From assembly GCA_030246985.1 (NCBI GenBank), contig CP107246.1:62001-126000 (forward strand): a stretch of 64,000 bases of DNA. Reading direction: 5' to 3'. Shown here one piece after another: positions 1-8,764 of this stretch (position 1 is its first letter; each line of letters begins with the position of its first letter). Under the pieces are notes generated by a model, which did no database searches, was not told where the DNA came from, and worked only from the letters and a program-made list of their open reading frames with translations. This DNA is from Candidatus Nitricoxidivorans perseverans. GTDB lineage: Bacteria > Pseudomonadota > Gammaproteobacteria > Burkholderiales > Rhodocyclaceae. Both the position numbers and the translations under genes were made by a program.

Positions 1-497
1 ACGAATGGGTGGTCTCGCACCTGACCGAGTTCGACGGCAAGCCGCTCGTCTCCGTGGCCAAGGGCGACCTGGATTTGGGCAAACTCGAAGACGAGGCCGA
101 GAAGCAGGAACAGGAGAAGGATGCCGGCGAATTCAGGGAACTGACCGACCGGATCGCCAGGTCGCTCGGCGAGCGCGTCAGGGAAGTGCGCGTCACCCAT
201 CGCCTGACCGACAGCCCGGCCTGCCTCGTCGCCGGCGAGCACGACGTCTCCGGCAACCTCGCCCGCATCCTCAAGGCCGCCGGCCAGAAGGCGCCGGACA
301 GCCGGCCCATCCTCGAAATCAACCCGAAGCACCCGGTGGTGCTGCGGCTGAAAACCGAGGACAAGAAATTCGACGACTGGGCCGCGGTGCTGTTCGACCA
401 GTCCCTGCTCGCCGAAGGCGGCCAGCTCGACGACCCGGCCAGCTTCGTCAGGCGGGTCAACGACCTGATGCTGGCGATGAGCCTCGGCGGCGCCTGA
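1..497 (+). CDS. htpG: Chaperone HtpG (Hsp90), C-terminal part only
   Basis: The frame is open from the window edge and ends at a TGA. The roughly 164 visible residues match the C-terminal dimerisation domain of bacterial Hsp90. Recognisable stretches are the early DLDLGKLEDEAEKQ segment, SLGERVREVRVTHRLTDSPACLV, and the closing helix region (FVRRVNDLMLAM) that makes the dimer interface. HtpG is a cytosolic ATP-dependent chaperone; its ATPase and middle domains lie outside the window. The protein ends in GGA, without the MEEVD tail of eukaryotic Hsp90, as expected. Family assignment is firm; nothing can be said of its promoter. Confidence 0.95.
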   Translation, partial: EWVVSHLTEFDGKPLVSVAKGDLDLGKLEDEAEKQEQEKDAGEFRELTDRIARSLGERVREVRVTHRLTDSPACLVAGEHDVSGNLARILKAAGQKAPDSRPILEINPKHPVVLRLKTEDKKFDDWAAVLFDQSLLAEGGQLDDPASFVRRVNDLMLAMSLGGA

Positions 498-615
498 GGT
501 CAAAAGTCGCCAGCCGCGACGGGTAATGATGATTTCCTCGCCGGCTTCGACAGGTATTGGGGCTGTCGCATTGGCTGCGACCGTGATCGACCATGGCTAT
601 CAGAAGCAGGCACCG

Positions 616-1131
616 ATGGGAGGCATGTTCAACCCGCCGCATCCGGCCGCGATCCCGCTCAGGGGTCTGCCGCCCATCATCGATGAACGGGCACGGGTGT
701 TGATCCTGGGCTCGTTTCCGTCGGAGGCCTCGCTGGCGGCGCGCCAGTATTACGCGCACCGGCAAAACCAATTCTGGAAAATTCTCGGCGCGGCGCTCGA
801 CCGGCCGCTGACCGAGATGGATTACGCCGCGAAGCAGGCGGCGGTCAGGGCGGCGGGCGTCGCGATCTGGGACGTCTATGCGACCTGCGAGCGCGCAGGC
901 AGCCTCGATTCCGCCATCCGGAATGCCGTGCCCAACGATTTCGGCCCGCTGCGAAAATCGACGCCGCGGCTTTCGCGCATCTGCTTCAATGGCGGCACGG
1001 CGGGCCGCTTCGCGCGGATCCTCGCGCCGCTTGGCATCGAAACCCTGATCCTGCCCTCGACCAGCCCGGCCAACGCGCGCTGGAGCTTCGAGCGCAAGCT
1101 GGCGGCGTGGCGGGAGGGTTTGGCGGTATAG
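616..1131 (+). CDS. DNA-deoxyinosine glycosylase / uracil-DNA glycosylase-like protein
   Basis: The product fits the small single-domain UDG superfamily branch annotated as hypoxanthine-DNA glycosylase. The motif VLILGSFPSEASL followed by YYAHRQNQFWKIL is the active-site and base-pocket region. VAIWDVYATCERAGSLDSAI and the late ILPSTSPANARWSFERKLAAW supply the DNA-insertion loop. Such enzymes remove deaminated bases for base excision repair. An upstream ATG at 526 is in frame but adds an unconserved stretch, so 616 (or 625) is preferred, giving about 171 residues. The next gene starts 9 bp downstream. Function is inferred from family resemblance; substrate preference cannot be read. Confidence 0.8.
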   Translation: MGGMFNPPHPAAIPLRGLPPIIDERARVLILGSFPSEASLAARQYYAHRQNQFWKILGAALDRPLTEMDYAAKQAAVRAAGVAIWDVYATCERAGSLDSAIRNAVPNDFGPLRKSTPRLSRICFNGGTAGRFARILAPLGIETLILPSTSPANARWSFERKLAAWREGLAV

Positions 1132-1140
1132 TCGCGCTTC

Positions 1141-2934
1141 ATGAGCGCGCATGCCAGCCAGACTCAGAAGGACCGCCGCCTGACCCTGCCCGAGGTCGTC
1201 GATGCGCTTGTCGCCGACGGCCTGGTGGATGCTGCCGAGGCCGCGAAGTTCAAGCAGGAGCGCCGCTACTTCAAGGGCGACATGCATCCGCTGACGGTGA
1301 TCGCCGAGCAGCGATGGAAGTCGCTCCTGCCGCCGCACCGCACGCTCGACCTGGACGCGCTGGCCCAGTGGCTGGCCGGATGGGCGGGCCTCGACTATCT
1401 CCATATCGACCCCCTCAAGATCAATTTCACGGCGGTCACCGAGGTGATGTCGAACGCCTACGCGACGCGCTTCCGCATCCTGCCGGTGGAGGTGAAGCCG
1501 AACGAGGTCGTCATCGCCACGGCGGAGCCTTTCCAGCGCGGATGGGAGGCGGAGCTCGCGCCGATCCTGAAGAAGTCGATCCGGCGCGTCATCAGCAACC
1601 CGGACGACATCGCGCGCTACCAGGTGGAGTTCTACAACCTGGCGAAGTCGGTCAAGGGGGCGATGAGCCGCGGCGATGTTTCAGGCGGCATCTCCAATTT
1701 CGAGCAGCTCGTCGAGATGGGCAAGGCGAAGGGCCAGCTCGACGCCAACGACCAGCACATCGTCCTCATCGTCGACTGGCTCTGGCAGTACGCCTTCGAG
1801 CAGCGCGCCAGCGACATCCACGTCGAGCCGCGCCGCGACCTGGGCGTGGTGCGGTTCCGCATCGACGGCGTGCTGCATCAGGTCTATCAGATCCCGATGC
1901 CGGTGCTCAACGCGATGACGAGCCGCGTCAAGATCCTCGGCCGCATGGACGTGGTGGAGAAGCGCCGCCCGCAGGACGGCCGCATCAAGACCCGCATGCC
2001 CGGCGGACAGGAGGTCGAGCTGCGCCTGTCCACGTTGCCGACGGCCTTCGGCGAGAAGCTGGTGATGCGTATCTTCGACCCCGAGGTGCTGGTGCGAGAC
2101 TTCGCCGATCTCGGTTTCGCCGACGAGGACGCCGCCCGCTGGCGGCAGATGACCTCGCAGCCCAACGGCATCATCCTCGTCACCGGCCCGACCGGCTCGG
2201 GCAAGACGACGACGCTCTACTCCACCCTCAAGCAGCTCGCCACCTCCGAGGTGAACGTCTGCACGCTGGAGGACCCGATCGAGATGATCGAGCCCGCCTT
2301 CAATCAGGTACATGTGGTGTCCGACATCGGCATGGGTTTCGCCGAGGGCGTCCGCGCGCTGATGCGCCAGGACCCGGACATCATCATGATCGGCGAGATC
2401 CGCGACATCGAGACGGCCGACATGGCCATCCAGGCGGCGCTGACCGGCCATCTGGTGCTCTCCACGCTGCACACCAACGACGCGCCGACGGCCATTACCC
2501 GTTTATTGGACCTAGGCGTGCCGGCCTACCTGCTGCAATCGACGCTGCTCGGCGTCATGGCGCAGCGCCTGGTGCGCACGCTGTGCCCGAAGTGCAAGAA
2601 GGCCGGCGGCCTGCGCGCGGAGGATGAGGAGGCATGGAACGCCCTGGTGACGCCGTGGAAGTCGGCCAAGCCGCAGACCCTCTACCATCCGGTCGGCTGC
2701 CTCGACTGCCGCATGACCGGCTACCAGGGGCGCGTGGGCCTGTATGAGATCCTGCTGATGTCGCCGGAGGTCCGCAGGCTCGTCACGGCCCACGCCGACC
2801 TGGCGAAACTGCGGGAGCTGGGCGCGCGCGAGGGCATGAAGCCGCTGCGCATCTCCGGCGCCCGGAAGATCGCCGCCGGCCTGACCACCATCGAGGAAGT
2901 CCTCAAGGTCGCGCCGCCCTCCCAGGGCGGCTGA
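1141..2934 (+). CDS. GspE/PulE/PilB-family type II secretion or type IV pilus assembly ATPase
   Basis: This 597-residue protein is a hexameric secretion ATPase. An MshEN-like N-terminal part (about 1-165) is followed by a PulE core with Walker A GPTGSGKTTT (about 349-358), the Asp box, Walker B (DIIMIGEIRD) and the His box (LSTLHTNDAPTAITRL). A zinc-binding tetracysteine follows: CPKC and, later, CLDC in GCLDCRMTGYQGRVGLYEIL. These are hallmarks of GspE/PilB rather than retraction ATPases. No other gsp or pil gene adjoins it, so it is an orphan here and must work with components elsewhere. It stops 3 bp before the converging FecR-domain gene. Confidence 0.93.
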   Translation: MSAHASQTQKDRRLTLPEVVDALVADGLVDAAEAAKFKQERRYFKGDMHPLTVIAEQRWKSLLPPHRTLDLDALAQWLAGWAGLDYLHIDPLKINFTAVTEVMSNAYATRFRILPVEVKPNEVVIATAEPFQRGWEAELAPILKKSIRRVISNPDDIARYQVEFYNLAKSVKGAMSRGDVSGGISNFEQLVEMGKAKGQLDANDQHIVLIVDWLWQYAFEQRASDIHVEPRRDLGVVRFRIDGVLHQVYQIPMPVLNAMTSRVKILGRMDVVEKRRPQDGRIKTRMPGGQEVELRLSTLPTAFGEKLVMRIFDPEVLVRDFADLGFADEDAARWRQMTSQPNGIILVTGPTGSGKTTTLYSTLKQLATSEVNVCTLEDPIEMIEPAFNQVHVVSDIGMGFAEGVRALMRQDPDIIMIGEIRDIETADMAIQAALTGHLVLSTLHTNDAPTAITRLLDLGVPAYLLQSTLLGVMAQRLVRTLCPKCKKAGGLRAEDEEAWNALVTPWKSAKPQTLYHPVGCLDCRMTGYQGRVGLYEILLMSPEVRRLVTAHADLAKLRELGAREGMKPLRISGARKIAAGLTTIEEVLKVAPPSQGG

Positions 2935-2937
2935 CGT

Positions 2938-3603
2938 TCAGTAGAAGCCGCCGCTCCGGCCATAGAACGGCGGCCAGCGGCCGACCAGGTTTTCCAGCAT
3001 CGTCAGCTCGGCGTCGGTATGGTTGATGACCGTCGCCGGCACCATGCTGGTGGGCATGGCGGGATCGTTGTGGATATAGAGCGGATGGTCGTGGTGGGTC
3101 GTCGCGTAGGTCGCGCGCTCGCGGGGCGCCGCCGCCGGCACAATGTCCACCTCGCCGTAGCAAAGGCAGAAGTAGGTCTTCGCGGCCTCCGCCTCGATGT
3201 AGCAGCCGGTGCCGCGGATGCCGATGGTCGCGGTGGATACCGTGATGCGCCGGTCCCCCTTGCCGAATACCGACAGGATGCGGCCGGTGAGGACGCGCAT
3301 GAAATCCGCAGCCGTCGCCCCGAAGCTCACCGTCGTGCCTCCGCGCTGCAGGAAGGCGTCCGAGCCGATCACGTAGATTGCTTCGCCGTCGGCGCCGGTG
3401 ATGATCGTGTCGCCCGGCCTGACGAGCTGCCCCGCTCGCGCCGGAACGCCATTCATCGTCACGCTGCCGGAGAGGCGGTGCAATCCCGGCGGCACCGGAT
3501 TGGCGCCGGCGGCCAGGGCGCGCTGCATGAAACCCATGGCGCCGCCCGTGCCGAGCAGGCCGGCGGCGGCGAGTCGTTTCAGATGATCGCGTCGCGTCGT
3601 CAT
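2938..3603 (-). CDS. FecR-domain protein with Tat signal
   Basis: 221 residues. The N-terminus MTTRRDHLKRLAAAGLLG has a twin-arginine-like RRDHLKR motif, then a hydrophobic stretch ending near RALA, so Tat export to the periplasm is likely. The body carries a FecR domain: LVRPGDTIITGADGEAIYVIGSDAFLQRGGTTVSF, then GKGDRRITVSTATIGIRGTGCYIEAEAAKTYFCLCYG. Classical FecR is an anti-sigma factor with an N-terminal cytoplasmic region. This one lacks that region, and no sigma-factor or TonB receptor gene lies nearby, so it is more likely one of the structural or sensing FecR-domain proteins of unknown job. Confidence 0.85.
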   Translation of the reverse strand: MTTRRDHLKRLAAAGLLGTGGAMGFMQRALAAGANPVPPGLHRLSGSVTMNGVPARAGQLVRPGDTIITGADGEAIYVIGSDAFLQRGGTTVSFGATAADFMRVLTGRILSVFGKGDRRITVSTATIGIRGTGCYIEAEAAKTYFCLCYGEVDIVPAAAPRERATYATTHHDHPLYIHNDPAMPTSMVPATVINHTDAELTMLENLVGRWPPFYGRSGGFY

Positions 3604-3612
3604 GGTTTGATA

Positions 3613-4050
3613 CTAGCGCAACCGCCGCCGTATGCAATCGAGATAGGCGGCACCGTCGGGCGGCGCACGGTCGCGCTGCGCCCGCCAGAGGGTTTCGCCC
3701 AGGCATTCGAGGATGTCGTGCAGGGCGGCGTGGCGGTCGCCGCGCCGGGCCAGCAGCCGTCCCAAGACGGCGCGGATGCCGGGCGGCTGGTCGATCGAGA
3801 GCTGTTCCTCGATGGCCAAGTGCAGCGAGAGATGCAGAAAGGGATTGGCCTCGCCCTGCTCGGGCGTCCATTCGCGGGCGAGCGCCTCGTCGACGCCGTC
3901 GGCCGCCGACAGCAGGCCATGGTATTCGGGATGCAGGGCGGCGACGTCCGCCGCCAGCGTTTCCATCGGCGTCGCCGGCAGGCTCGCGCAACGCTTGCGC
4001 CAGGCCTCGATCAGGAAGCGGCGGGCCTGGTCGCGGTCAGGATTGAACAT
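3613..4050 (-). CDS. DUF1841 family protein
   Basis: 145 residues, cytosolic, no signal or membrane segment. The sequence begins MFNPDRDQARRFLIEAWRK and contains HPEYH and NPFLHLSLHLAIEEQ. The latter is the diagnostic His-rich stretch of the proteobacterial DUF1841 family, followed by DRHAALHDILECLGE. Function is unknown. The conserved HxxxH-like pattern (HLSLHLAIEEQ and RHAALHDILE) suggests metal binding, which is an inference. It overlaps the end of the upstream FIST gene by 14 bp and is probably co-transcribed with it and nth. Confidence 0.88.
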   Translation of the reverse strand: MFNPDRDQARRFLIEAWRKRCASLPATPMETLAADVAALHPEYHGLLSAADGVDEALAREWTPEQGEANPFLHLSLHLAIEEQLSIDQPPGIRAVLGRLLARRGDRHAALHDILECLGETLWRAQRDRAPPDGAAYLDCIRRRLR

Positions 4051-5188
4051 GGGATCCGATCAGGGCGATGACGGCGCCATAGCTGACGATGGCGCTGCCG
4101 CCGGGCAGCGGCGCGATTTCGCCGACGCCGTAGGCGCCCAGCACCGGCAGGTCGGGGAAGCGCGCCAGGACTTGCGCCAGGTCCCGGTCCTCGCCGCCGA
4201 AGAAGTAGGGGCCGCGTCCGATGCAGGCGAACATGAGCGCGAAGTCCGGCGCCGGCTGGCCGGCGGAAAGCGCATCGAGCAGGGCGGCGGTATCCTCATC
4301 GGCGGCGGCCGGCTGGCGCATCGCCCAGAACAGCGTGTCGCCGGGGGACAGCGGCGCGGCCAGGGTCAGGGATTGCTCGTCGCTGCTGGCGCCGAGGATG
4401 GGCACCAGGCCGTAACGGCCCCGGGCGATGGCCTGCTCCGCGTCGACGCCGGGTTCCGGCAGGCCGGCGAACAGGTGGGAAAGCGGCGGGTCGTCGCGCA
4501 ATTCCGGCGGTAGCCCGCGCAGCAGCGTGTCCAATGCCGGCTGCCCGGCCAGCTCGAACAGTTCGTGGCCGTCGGTATCGGTGACATTGAGCGGCGGCGA
4601 GACGAAACGCAGACCGCGGGAAACGCCGACGGCAACGCCGGCGCCGCCGAAGCCGGCTTCGCAGCGGTTCACCAGCTTGGCCCCCGTCCAGACGCGACCG
4701 GGCCTTTCGGAATCGTTGTCCGTGGAGAGCAGGCCGAAGCGCGGCCGGATGCGGCCGAACCAGGCTTCGCCGAGGGATTCCGGCGTCGCCAGCGTCAGCA
4801 GCGGAGACTGGGTGTCGTTCGGGAGCGGCGGCGAATGACGGAAACTGAGGACAGTGTCGCCGCACAGGACAAGGGCCGCGGCCGCCGGGGCGTCGAAGCT
4901 CCAGCCGTCTTCCGTGAACACGCCGGGGGCGATGCAGCCGGTCACTTGCAGGCAGCGGGCGGCGCGGGATGCGGCCGTTACGGCGGCCTGGGCCTGGCGG
5001 ATGAAATGGGGAGTGAGGAACAGGAGCACGCTGCGGGCCAGCGGCGCCTTGGCCCGCGCCAGCGCCTGTCGGACGGCGGCCGCGGCCAACTCCGGCGATG
5101 GCGAGCCGCCCGTGGCGAAGCCGGTGGCTAGGGGAGCGGTGTCTTGTTCGGGTATTCGCACAGGTCGCGGATGAGGCAGCGGTGGCAC
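4037..5188 (-). CDS. FIST N/C-domain sensory protein
   Basis: About 383 residues. The N-terminal half is FIST-N (ELAAAAVRQAL, VLLFLTPHF, CIAPGVFTEDGW). The second half is FIST-C, with LFWAMRQPAAADED, ALMFACIGRGPYFFG and PVLGAYGVGEIAPLPGG. FIST domains are predicted small-ligand sensors, perhaps for amino acids. There is no attached output domain and no transmembrane segment. The frame opens with a GTG at 5188, overlapping nth by 61 bp; another GTG at 5161 gives a smaller overlap, so the true start is uncertain. Overlaps on both sides place it in an nth-FIST-DUF1841 operon. Family is clear, role unknown. Confidence 0.85.
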   Translation of the reverse strand: MPPLPHPRPVRIPEQDTAPLATGFATGGSPSPELAAAAVRQALARAKAPLARSVLLFLTPHFIRQAQAAVTAASRAARCLQVTGCIAPGVFTEDGWSFDAPAAAALVLCGDTVLSFRHSPPLPNDTQSPLLTLATPESLGEAWFGRIRPRFGLLSTDNDSERPGRVWTGAKLVNRCEAGFGGAGVAVGVSRGLRFVSPPLNVTDTDGHELFELAGQPALDTLLRGLPPELRDDPPLSHLFAGLPEPGVDAEQAIARGRYGLVPILGASSDEQSLTLAAPLSPGDTLFWAMRQPAAADEDTAALLDALSAGQPAPDFALMFACIGRGPYFFGGEDRDLAQVLARFPDLPVLGAYGVGEIAPLPGGSAIVSYGAVIALIGSHVQS

Positions 5189-5766
5189 TCCGGTTTTTTT
5201 GCCTTGCAGACATGGCGCCCGTGCAGGATGAGCCAGTGATGGGCGTGCAGCCGGTACTCGGACGGCACCGATTCTAGCAGCTTCGCCTCGACGGTCCGGA
5301 CGTCCCCGCCCGGCGCCAGCCCCGTGCGGTTGGCCACGCGGAAGACGTGGGTGTCCACGGCGATGACCGGCTCGTGGAAGACGGCGTTGAGGATCACGTT
5401 GGCCGTTTTGCGGCCGACGCCGGGCAGGGCTTCCAGCGCGTCCCGGTCATGGGGCACCTCGCCGCCGTGGTTCGCCAGCAGCTGCCGTGTCATGGCGATG
5501 ACGTTCTTCGCCTTGGTCCGGTACAGGCCGATGCTCCGGATATGCTCGGCCAGTCCCTCCTCGCCGAGGGCTTCGAGGGCGGTCGGCGTCGGCGCGATGC
5601 GGAAGAGGGGGCCGGTGACCCGGTTGACGCCCTTGTCGGTCGCCTGGGCGGACAGGATCACCGCCACCAGCAGCTGGTAGGGCGTCGCGTAGTCGAGCTC
5701 GGTGGCCGGCGCCGGGTTGGCGGCGGCCAGGCGGGCGAAGAGTTCCTTGCGTTTTTTCGGCGTCAT
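5128..5766 (-). CDS. nth: Endonuclease III
   Basis: DNA glycosylase/AP lyase that removes oxidised pyrimidines. The helix-hairpin-helix LPGVGRKTANVILN and the following HxPVIAVDTHVFR carry the catalytic Lys (LSAQATDKGVN) and Asp (VDTH). The C-terminal 4Fe-4S loop is intact: CKAKKPECHRCLIRDLC, spacing C-6-C-2-C-5-C. Length of about 212 residues is normal. An upstream ATG at 5787 is in frame, but the internal MTPKKRKELF start matches the family N-terminus. The gene is divergent from dnaB. Confidence 0.95.
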   Translation of the reverse strand: MTPKKRKELFARLAAANPAPATELDYATPYQLLVAVILSAQATDKGVNRVTGPLFRIAPTPTALEALGEEGLAEHIRSIGLYRTKAKNVIAMTRQLLANHGGEVPHDRDALEALPGVGRKTANVILNAVFHEPVIAVDTHVFRVANRTGLAPGGDVRTVEAKLLESVPSEYRLHAHHWLILHGRHVCKAKKPECHRCLIRDLCEYPNKTPLP

Positions 5767-5875
5767 GATGTTCCCCAGGTTCCGCACATTTTATCCACCG
5801 CATTTCCACAGCTTGTTCTATCGTCATCGGCCCGGCGCGAGGGTAGACTTCTCCGCTTCGAAGGAGAAGCATGCC

Positions 5876-7276
5876 ATGGCCCAGCCCCGCCTGATCACCG
5901 CCCACGCGCCGACCGATCCGCAGGTCGCCGCCCTCAAGCTGCCCCCCCATTCTATCGAGGCGGAGCAATCGCTGATCGGCGGCCTGCTGCTCGACAACCA
6001 CGCCTGGGACCGCATCGCCGACATCGTCGCCGAAAGCGATTTCTACCGGGACGACCACCGGCGCATCTTCGGCCACATCCGCAAGCTGGTCGAGATGGGG
6101 CGCCCGGCGGACGTGGTCACGGTCTACGAGTCCATCGAGAAGTCGAACCAGGTGGACCAGACCGGCGGCATGGCCTACCTGGGCGAGATCGCCAACGCCA
6201 CGCCCTCGGCGGCCAACATCCGCCGCTACGCCGAGATCGTCCATGAGCGAGCGGTGCTGCGCAAGCTCGTCACCATCGGCGACGAGATCGCCGGCTCCGC
6301 CCTCAACCCGGCCGGCCGCGACGCCAAGCAGCTGCTCGACGAGGCCGAGCAGAAGGTGTTCGAGATCGCCGAGGCCGGCGCCCGGTCCACCCAGGGTTTC
6401 CAGGCCATCACGCCCCTGCTCTCCGAGCTGGTCGATCACATCCAGGCGCTCTACGACCGCGAGAATCCCTCCGACATCACTGGCATTCCCACGGGTTTTG
6501 CCGATCTCGACAAGATGACCTCCGGGCTGCACGGCGGCGACATGATCGTCGTCGCCGGCCGGCCCTCCATGGGCAAGACCGCCTTCGCGCTGAACATCGC
6601 CGAGCATGTCGGCGTCGAGCTGCGCCTGCCGGTGGCCATCTTCAGCATGGAAATGTCCGGGCCGCAGATCGCCATGCGGATGCTCTCGTCGATCGGCCGC
6701 ATCGACCAGCACAAGACCCGCACCGGCAAGCTCTCCGACGACGACTGGGACAAGATGACCGTGGCGCTGGGCAAGCTGCACGAGGCGCCGATCGAGATCG
6801 ACGAGACCGGCGCGCTCAACGCCACCGACCTGCGCGCCCGCGCCCGGCGCCTCGCGCGCAAGTACGGCGGCAAGCTGGGCCTGATCGTCATCGACTACCT
6901 GCAACTGATGAGCTCGGTGAAGAACAACGAGAACCGCGCCACCGAGATTTCCGAGATATCCCGCTCCATCAAGGCGCTGGCCAAGGAACTGAACGTGCCG
7001 GTGCTCGCCCTCTCGCAGCTCTCGCGCAAGGTGGAGGAGCGCAACGACAAGCGGCCGCTGATGAGCGACCTGCGTGAATCCGGCGCCATCGAGCAGGACG
7101 CCGACATCATCCTGATGATGTTCCGCGAGGAGTATTACAAGCCCGACACCCAGGAGAAGGGCGTCGCCGAGATCATCATCGGCAAGCAGCGGAACGGCCC
7201 GACCGGCGTGGTGAAGATGACCTTCCTGGGCGAGTACACGAAGTTCGAGAATTTTGCCGCCCCGGGATCCTACTGA
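5876..7276 (+). CDS. dnaB: Replicative DNA helicase DnaB
   Basis: 466 residues, normal length for the hexameric replication-fork helicase. The N-terminal primase-interacting domain includes LKLPPHSIEAEQSLIGGLL. The RecA-like C-terminal domain has Walker A GRPSMGKTAFALN, Walker B LGLIVIDYLQLM, the arginine-finger region and the family signature LSQLSRKVEERNDKRP, then DLRESGAIEQDADIILM. The ATG at 5876 is chosen because it follows the GGAGAAG at 5863-5869; an ATG at 5871 is out of frame. No intein is present. The gene converges with the TolC-like gene, with only 27 bp between them and no terminator visible. Confidence 0.96.
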   Translation: MAQPRLITAHAPTDPQVAALKLPPHSIEAEQSLIGGLLLDNHAWDRIADIVAESDFYRDDHRRIFGHIRKLVEMGRPADVVTVYESIEKSNQVDQTGGMAYLGEIANATPSAANIRRYAEIVHERAVLRKLVTIGDEIAGSALNPAGRDAKQLLDEAEQKVFEIAEAGARSTQGFQAITPLLSELVDHIQALYDRENPSDITGIPTGFADLDKMTSGLHGGDMIVVAGRPSMGKTAFALNIAEHVGVELRLPVAIFSMEMSGPQIAMRMLSSIGRIDQHKTRTGKLSDDDWDKMTVALGKLHEAPIEIDETGALNATDLRARARRLARKYGGKLGLIVIDYLQLMSSVKNNENRATEISEISRSIKALAKELNVPVLALSQLSRKVEERNDKRPLMSDLRESGAIEQDADIILMMFREEYYKPDTQEKGVAEIIIGKQRNGPTGVVKMTFLGEYTKFENFAAPGSY

Positions 7277-7303
7277 AACGGGTGCATTCGGGGCTTTCGG
7301 AGT

Positions 7304-8764
7304 TCAGCGGATAGCCCACAGGCCGATTTTTCCCACGCTCGCCGCCAGCTTGAGCCGGGCGGTGTGCCAATTGGAAACCGACTTGATGCGCTGCCGCTCC
7401 GCATTGGCGAGGGCGCTCTGGGCGTTGAGGAGTTCGATGATGTTGCCGACGCCTGCCTTGTAGCGGCCGCGGGCGACGTTGAAGGACTCGCGGGCGTTGC
7501 TCACCAGTTCGCCGGCCGCCTTGAGGTTGGCGCTTTCGGTCTCCAGAAGCTGGTAGCTCTTCCAGACATCGAGCGTCACCTGCCGCTTTGTTTTTTCCAG
7601 TTCGGCCGCTTTGCTTTCCGCCTGCCCCTCGGCGGTCTTGATTCGATAGCCGCGCCCGAAGCCCTCGAACAGCGGGATCGTCAGCTGGACGCCGACGGCG
7701 TTGCTGGTGCTGGTCACGCTGGTCGGCGCGAGACCAAGCGAGGGCGGCTGCCCCAGCTGGTTCTGGCGCGAGAACTCGGAGGTCAGGGCGATGTTGGGCC
7801 GGCCCTCGGCGCGCACGGCGTCGACGCTGGCCTTGGCCGCCGTCAGCTCGGCCTGGGCGGCCAGCAGGCTGGGATGGTTGTGCTGGGCATCGTCAATCAG
7901 GTCGTCGATGGCCTTGACGAAAGCGGTGTCCGGCAATGCGCCGTTGTGCCGGACCAGAACGAGGGGCATGCTGACGGTGAGGCCCATGGCGATGGCGAGG
8001 CTGCCTTGGGCATTCTTGAGGTCGCCCCCGGCCGTGACCCGGTCCAGCCGCGCCTGGGCGTAGGCGGTGCTGGCCTGCAACTGGTCGGTGAGGCCGCCGA
8101 CGCCGGCCTTGTACTTCGCCTCCGCCGCCAGGAAGCTTTCCTTCGCCGCGTTCTCGGCTTCGTTGGCGGCGTCGAGCGCCGCCAGGGCCGTGAGGGTGTC
8201 GAAGTAGGCCTGTGCGGCATTGAGCAGGGCGGCCTGGAGCGTGGCGTCATGAGTCGCATTGGCGGCGTCGAGCAGAGCCCGGGCCTGGTCGAGCTGGGCG
8301 CTGCGCAGGCCGAAATCGGTCAGCATCCAGGAGAGCTTGAGGCCGGTGCTGCGGATCGTCGGCCGGGAGGAGAAGCTGAACGGCCCCAGCCCGCCGTAGT
8401 TCTCGATCGCGGTGGTGTTCTTCTGCTTGGCGCTGCCGAAGCTGGCGCTGACGGTCGGCAGATAGGCTGACAGGCGCACGCCGACGGCCGCCGCCTGGGC
8501 TTTGGCGTTGGCCCAGGCCTGTCGGCTCTGGGGGTTGTGGCAAATGGCGCGCTCCACCGCCTCGGCCAGGCCGAGCGGCGTGCCCGGCGGGCCGAACTGG
8601 CAGGGGTCCGTCCCCTCCGCGCCCGAAGTCATGGCCCTGGCCGGTGTGGCCGACACCCTGTCGCCGATGGTGAAGGGATCGAGCTCCCGCGCCAGGGCGG
8701 TGCCGGCCGACAGCGACAGGAGAGCGGCGGCGAGGCCGGCCGGGAAGGCTCGCCGGCGCATCAT
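7304..8764 (-). CDS. TolC-family outer membrane efflux/export protein
   Basis: 486 residues with a signal peptide (MMRRRAFPAGLAAALLSL, cleavage near ALA-REL). Two OEP repeats follow, each starting with the typical motifs: LGLAEAVERAICHNPQSRQAW near the N-terminus, and later HPSLLAAQAELTAAKASVDAVRAEGRP. The end RYKAGVGNIIELLNAQSALANAERQRIKSVSNW is the usual C-terminal half of TolC. As the outer-membrane channel it would complete the exporter formed by the two upstream genes. Its ATG overlaps the stop of the ABC gene (ATGA), which argues for translational coupling and a dedicated channel. Confidence 0.93.
   Translation of the reverse strand: MMRRRAFPAGLAAALLSLSAGTALARELDPFTIGDRVSATPARAMTSGAEGTDPCQFGPPGTPLGLAEAVERAICHNPQSRQAWANAKAQAAAVGVRLSAYLPTVSASFGSAKQKNTTAIENYGGLGPFSFSSRPTIRSTGLKLSWMLTDFGLRSAQLDQARALLDAANATHDATLQAALLNAAQAYFDTLTALAALDAANEAENAAKESFLAAEAKYKAGVGGLTDQLQASTAYAQARLDRVTAGGDLKNAQGSLAIAMGLTVSMPLVLVRHNGALPDTAFVKAIDDLIDDAQHNHPSLLAAQAELTAAKASVDAVRAEGRPNIALTSEFSRQNQLGQPPSLGLAPTSVTSTSNAVGVQLTIPLFEGFGRGYRIKTAEGQAESKAAELEKTKRQVTLDVWKSYQLLETESANLKAAGELVSNARESFNVARGRYKAGVGNIIELLNAQSALANAERQRIKSVSNWHTARLKLAASVGKIGLWAIR

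Noticed and set aside
5-526. Long Arg/Gly/Pro-rich frame over the htpG end
   Set aside because: It is the alternative frame of the true htpG reading; composition is typical of out-of-frame high-GC sequence.
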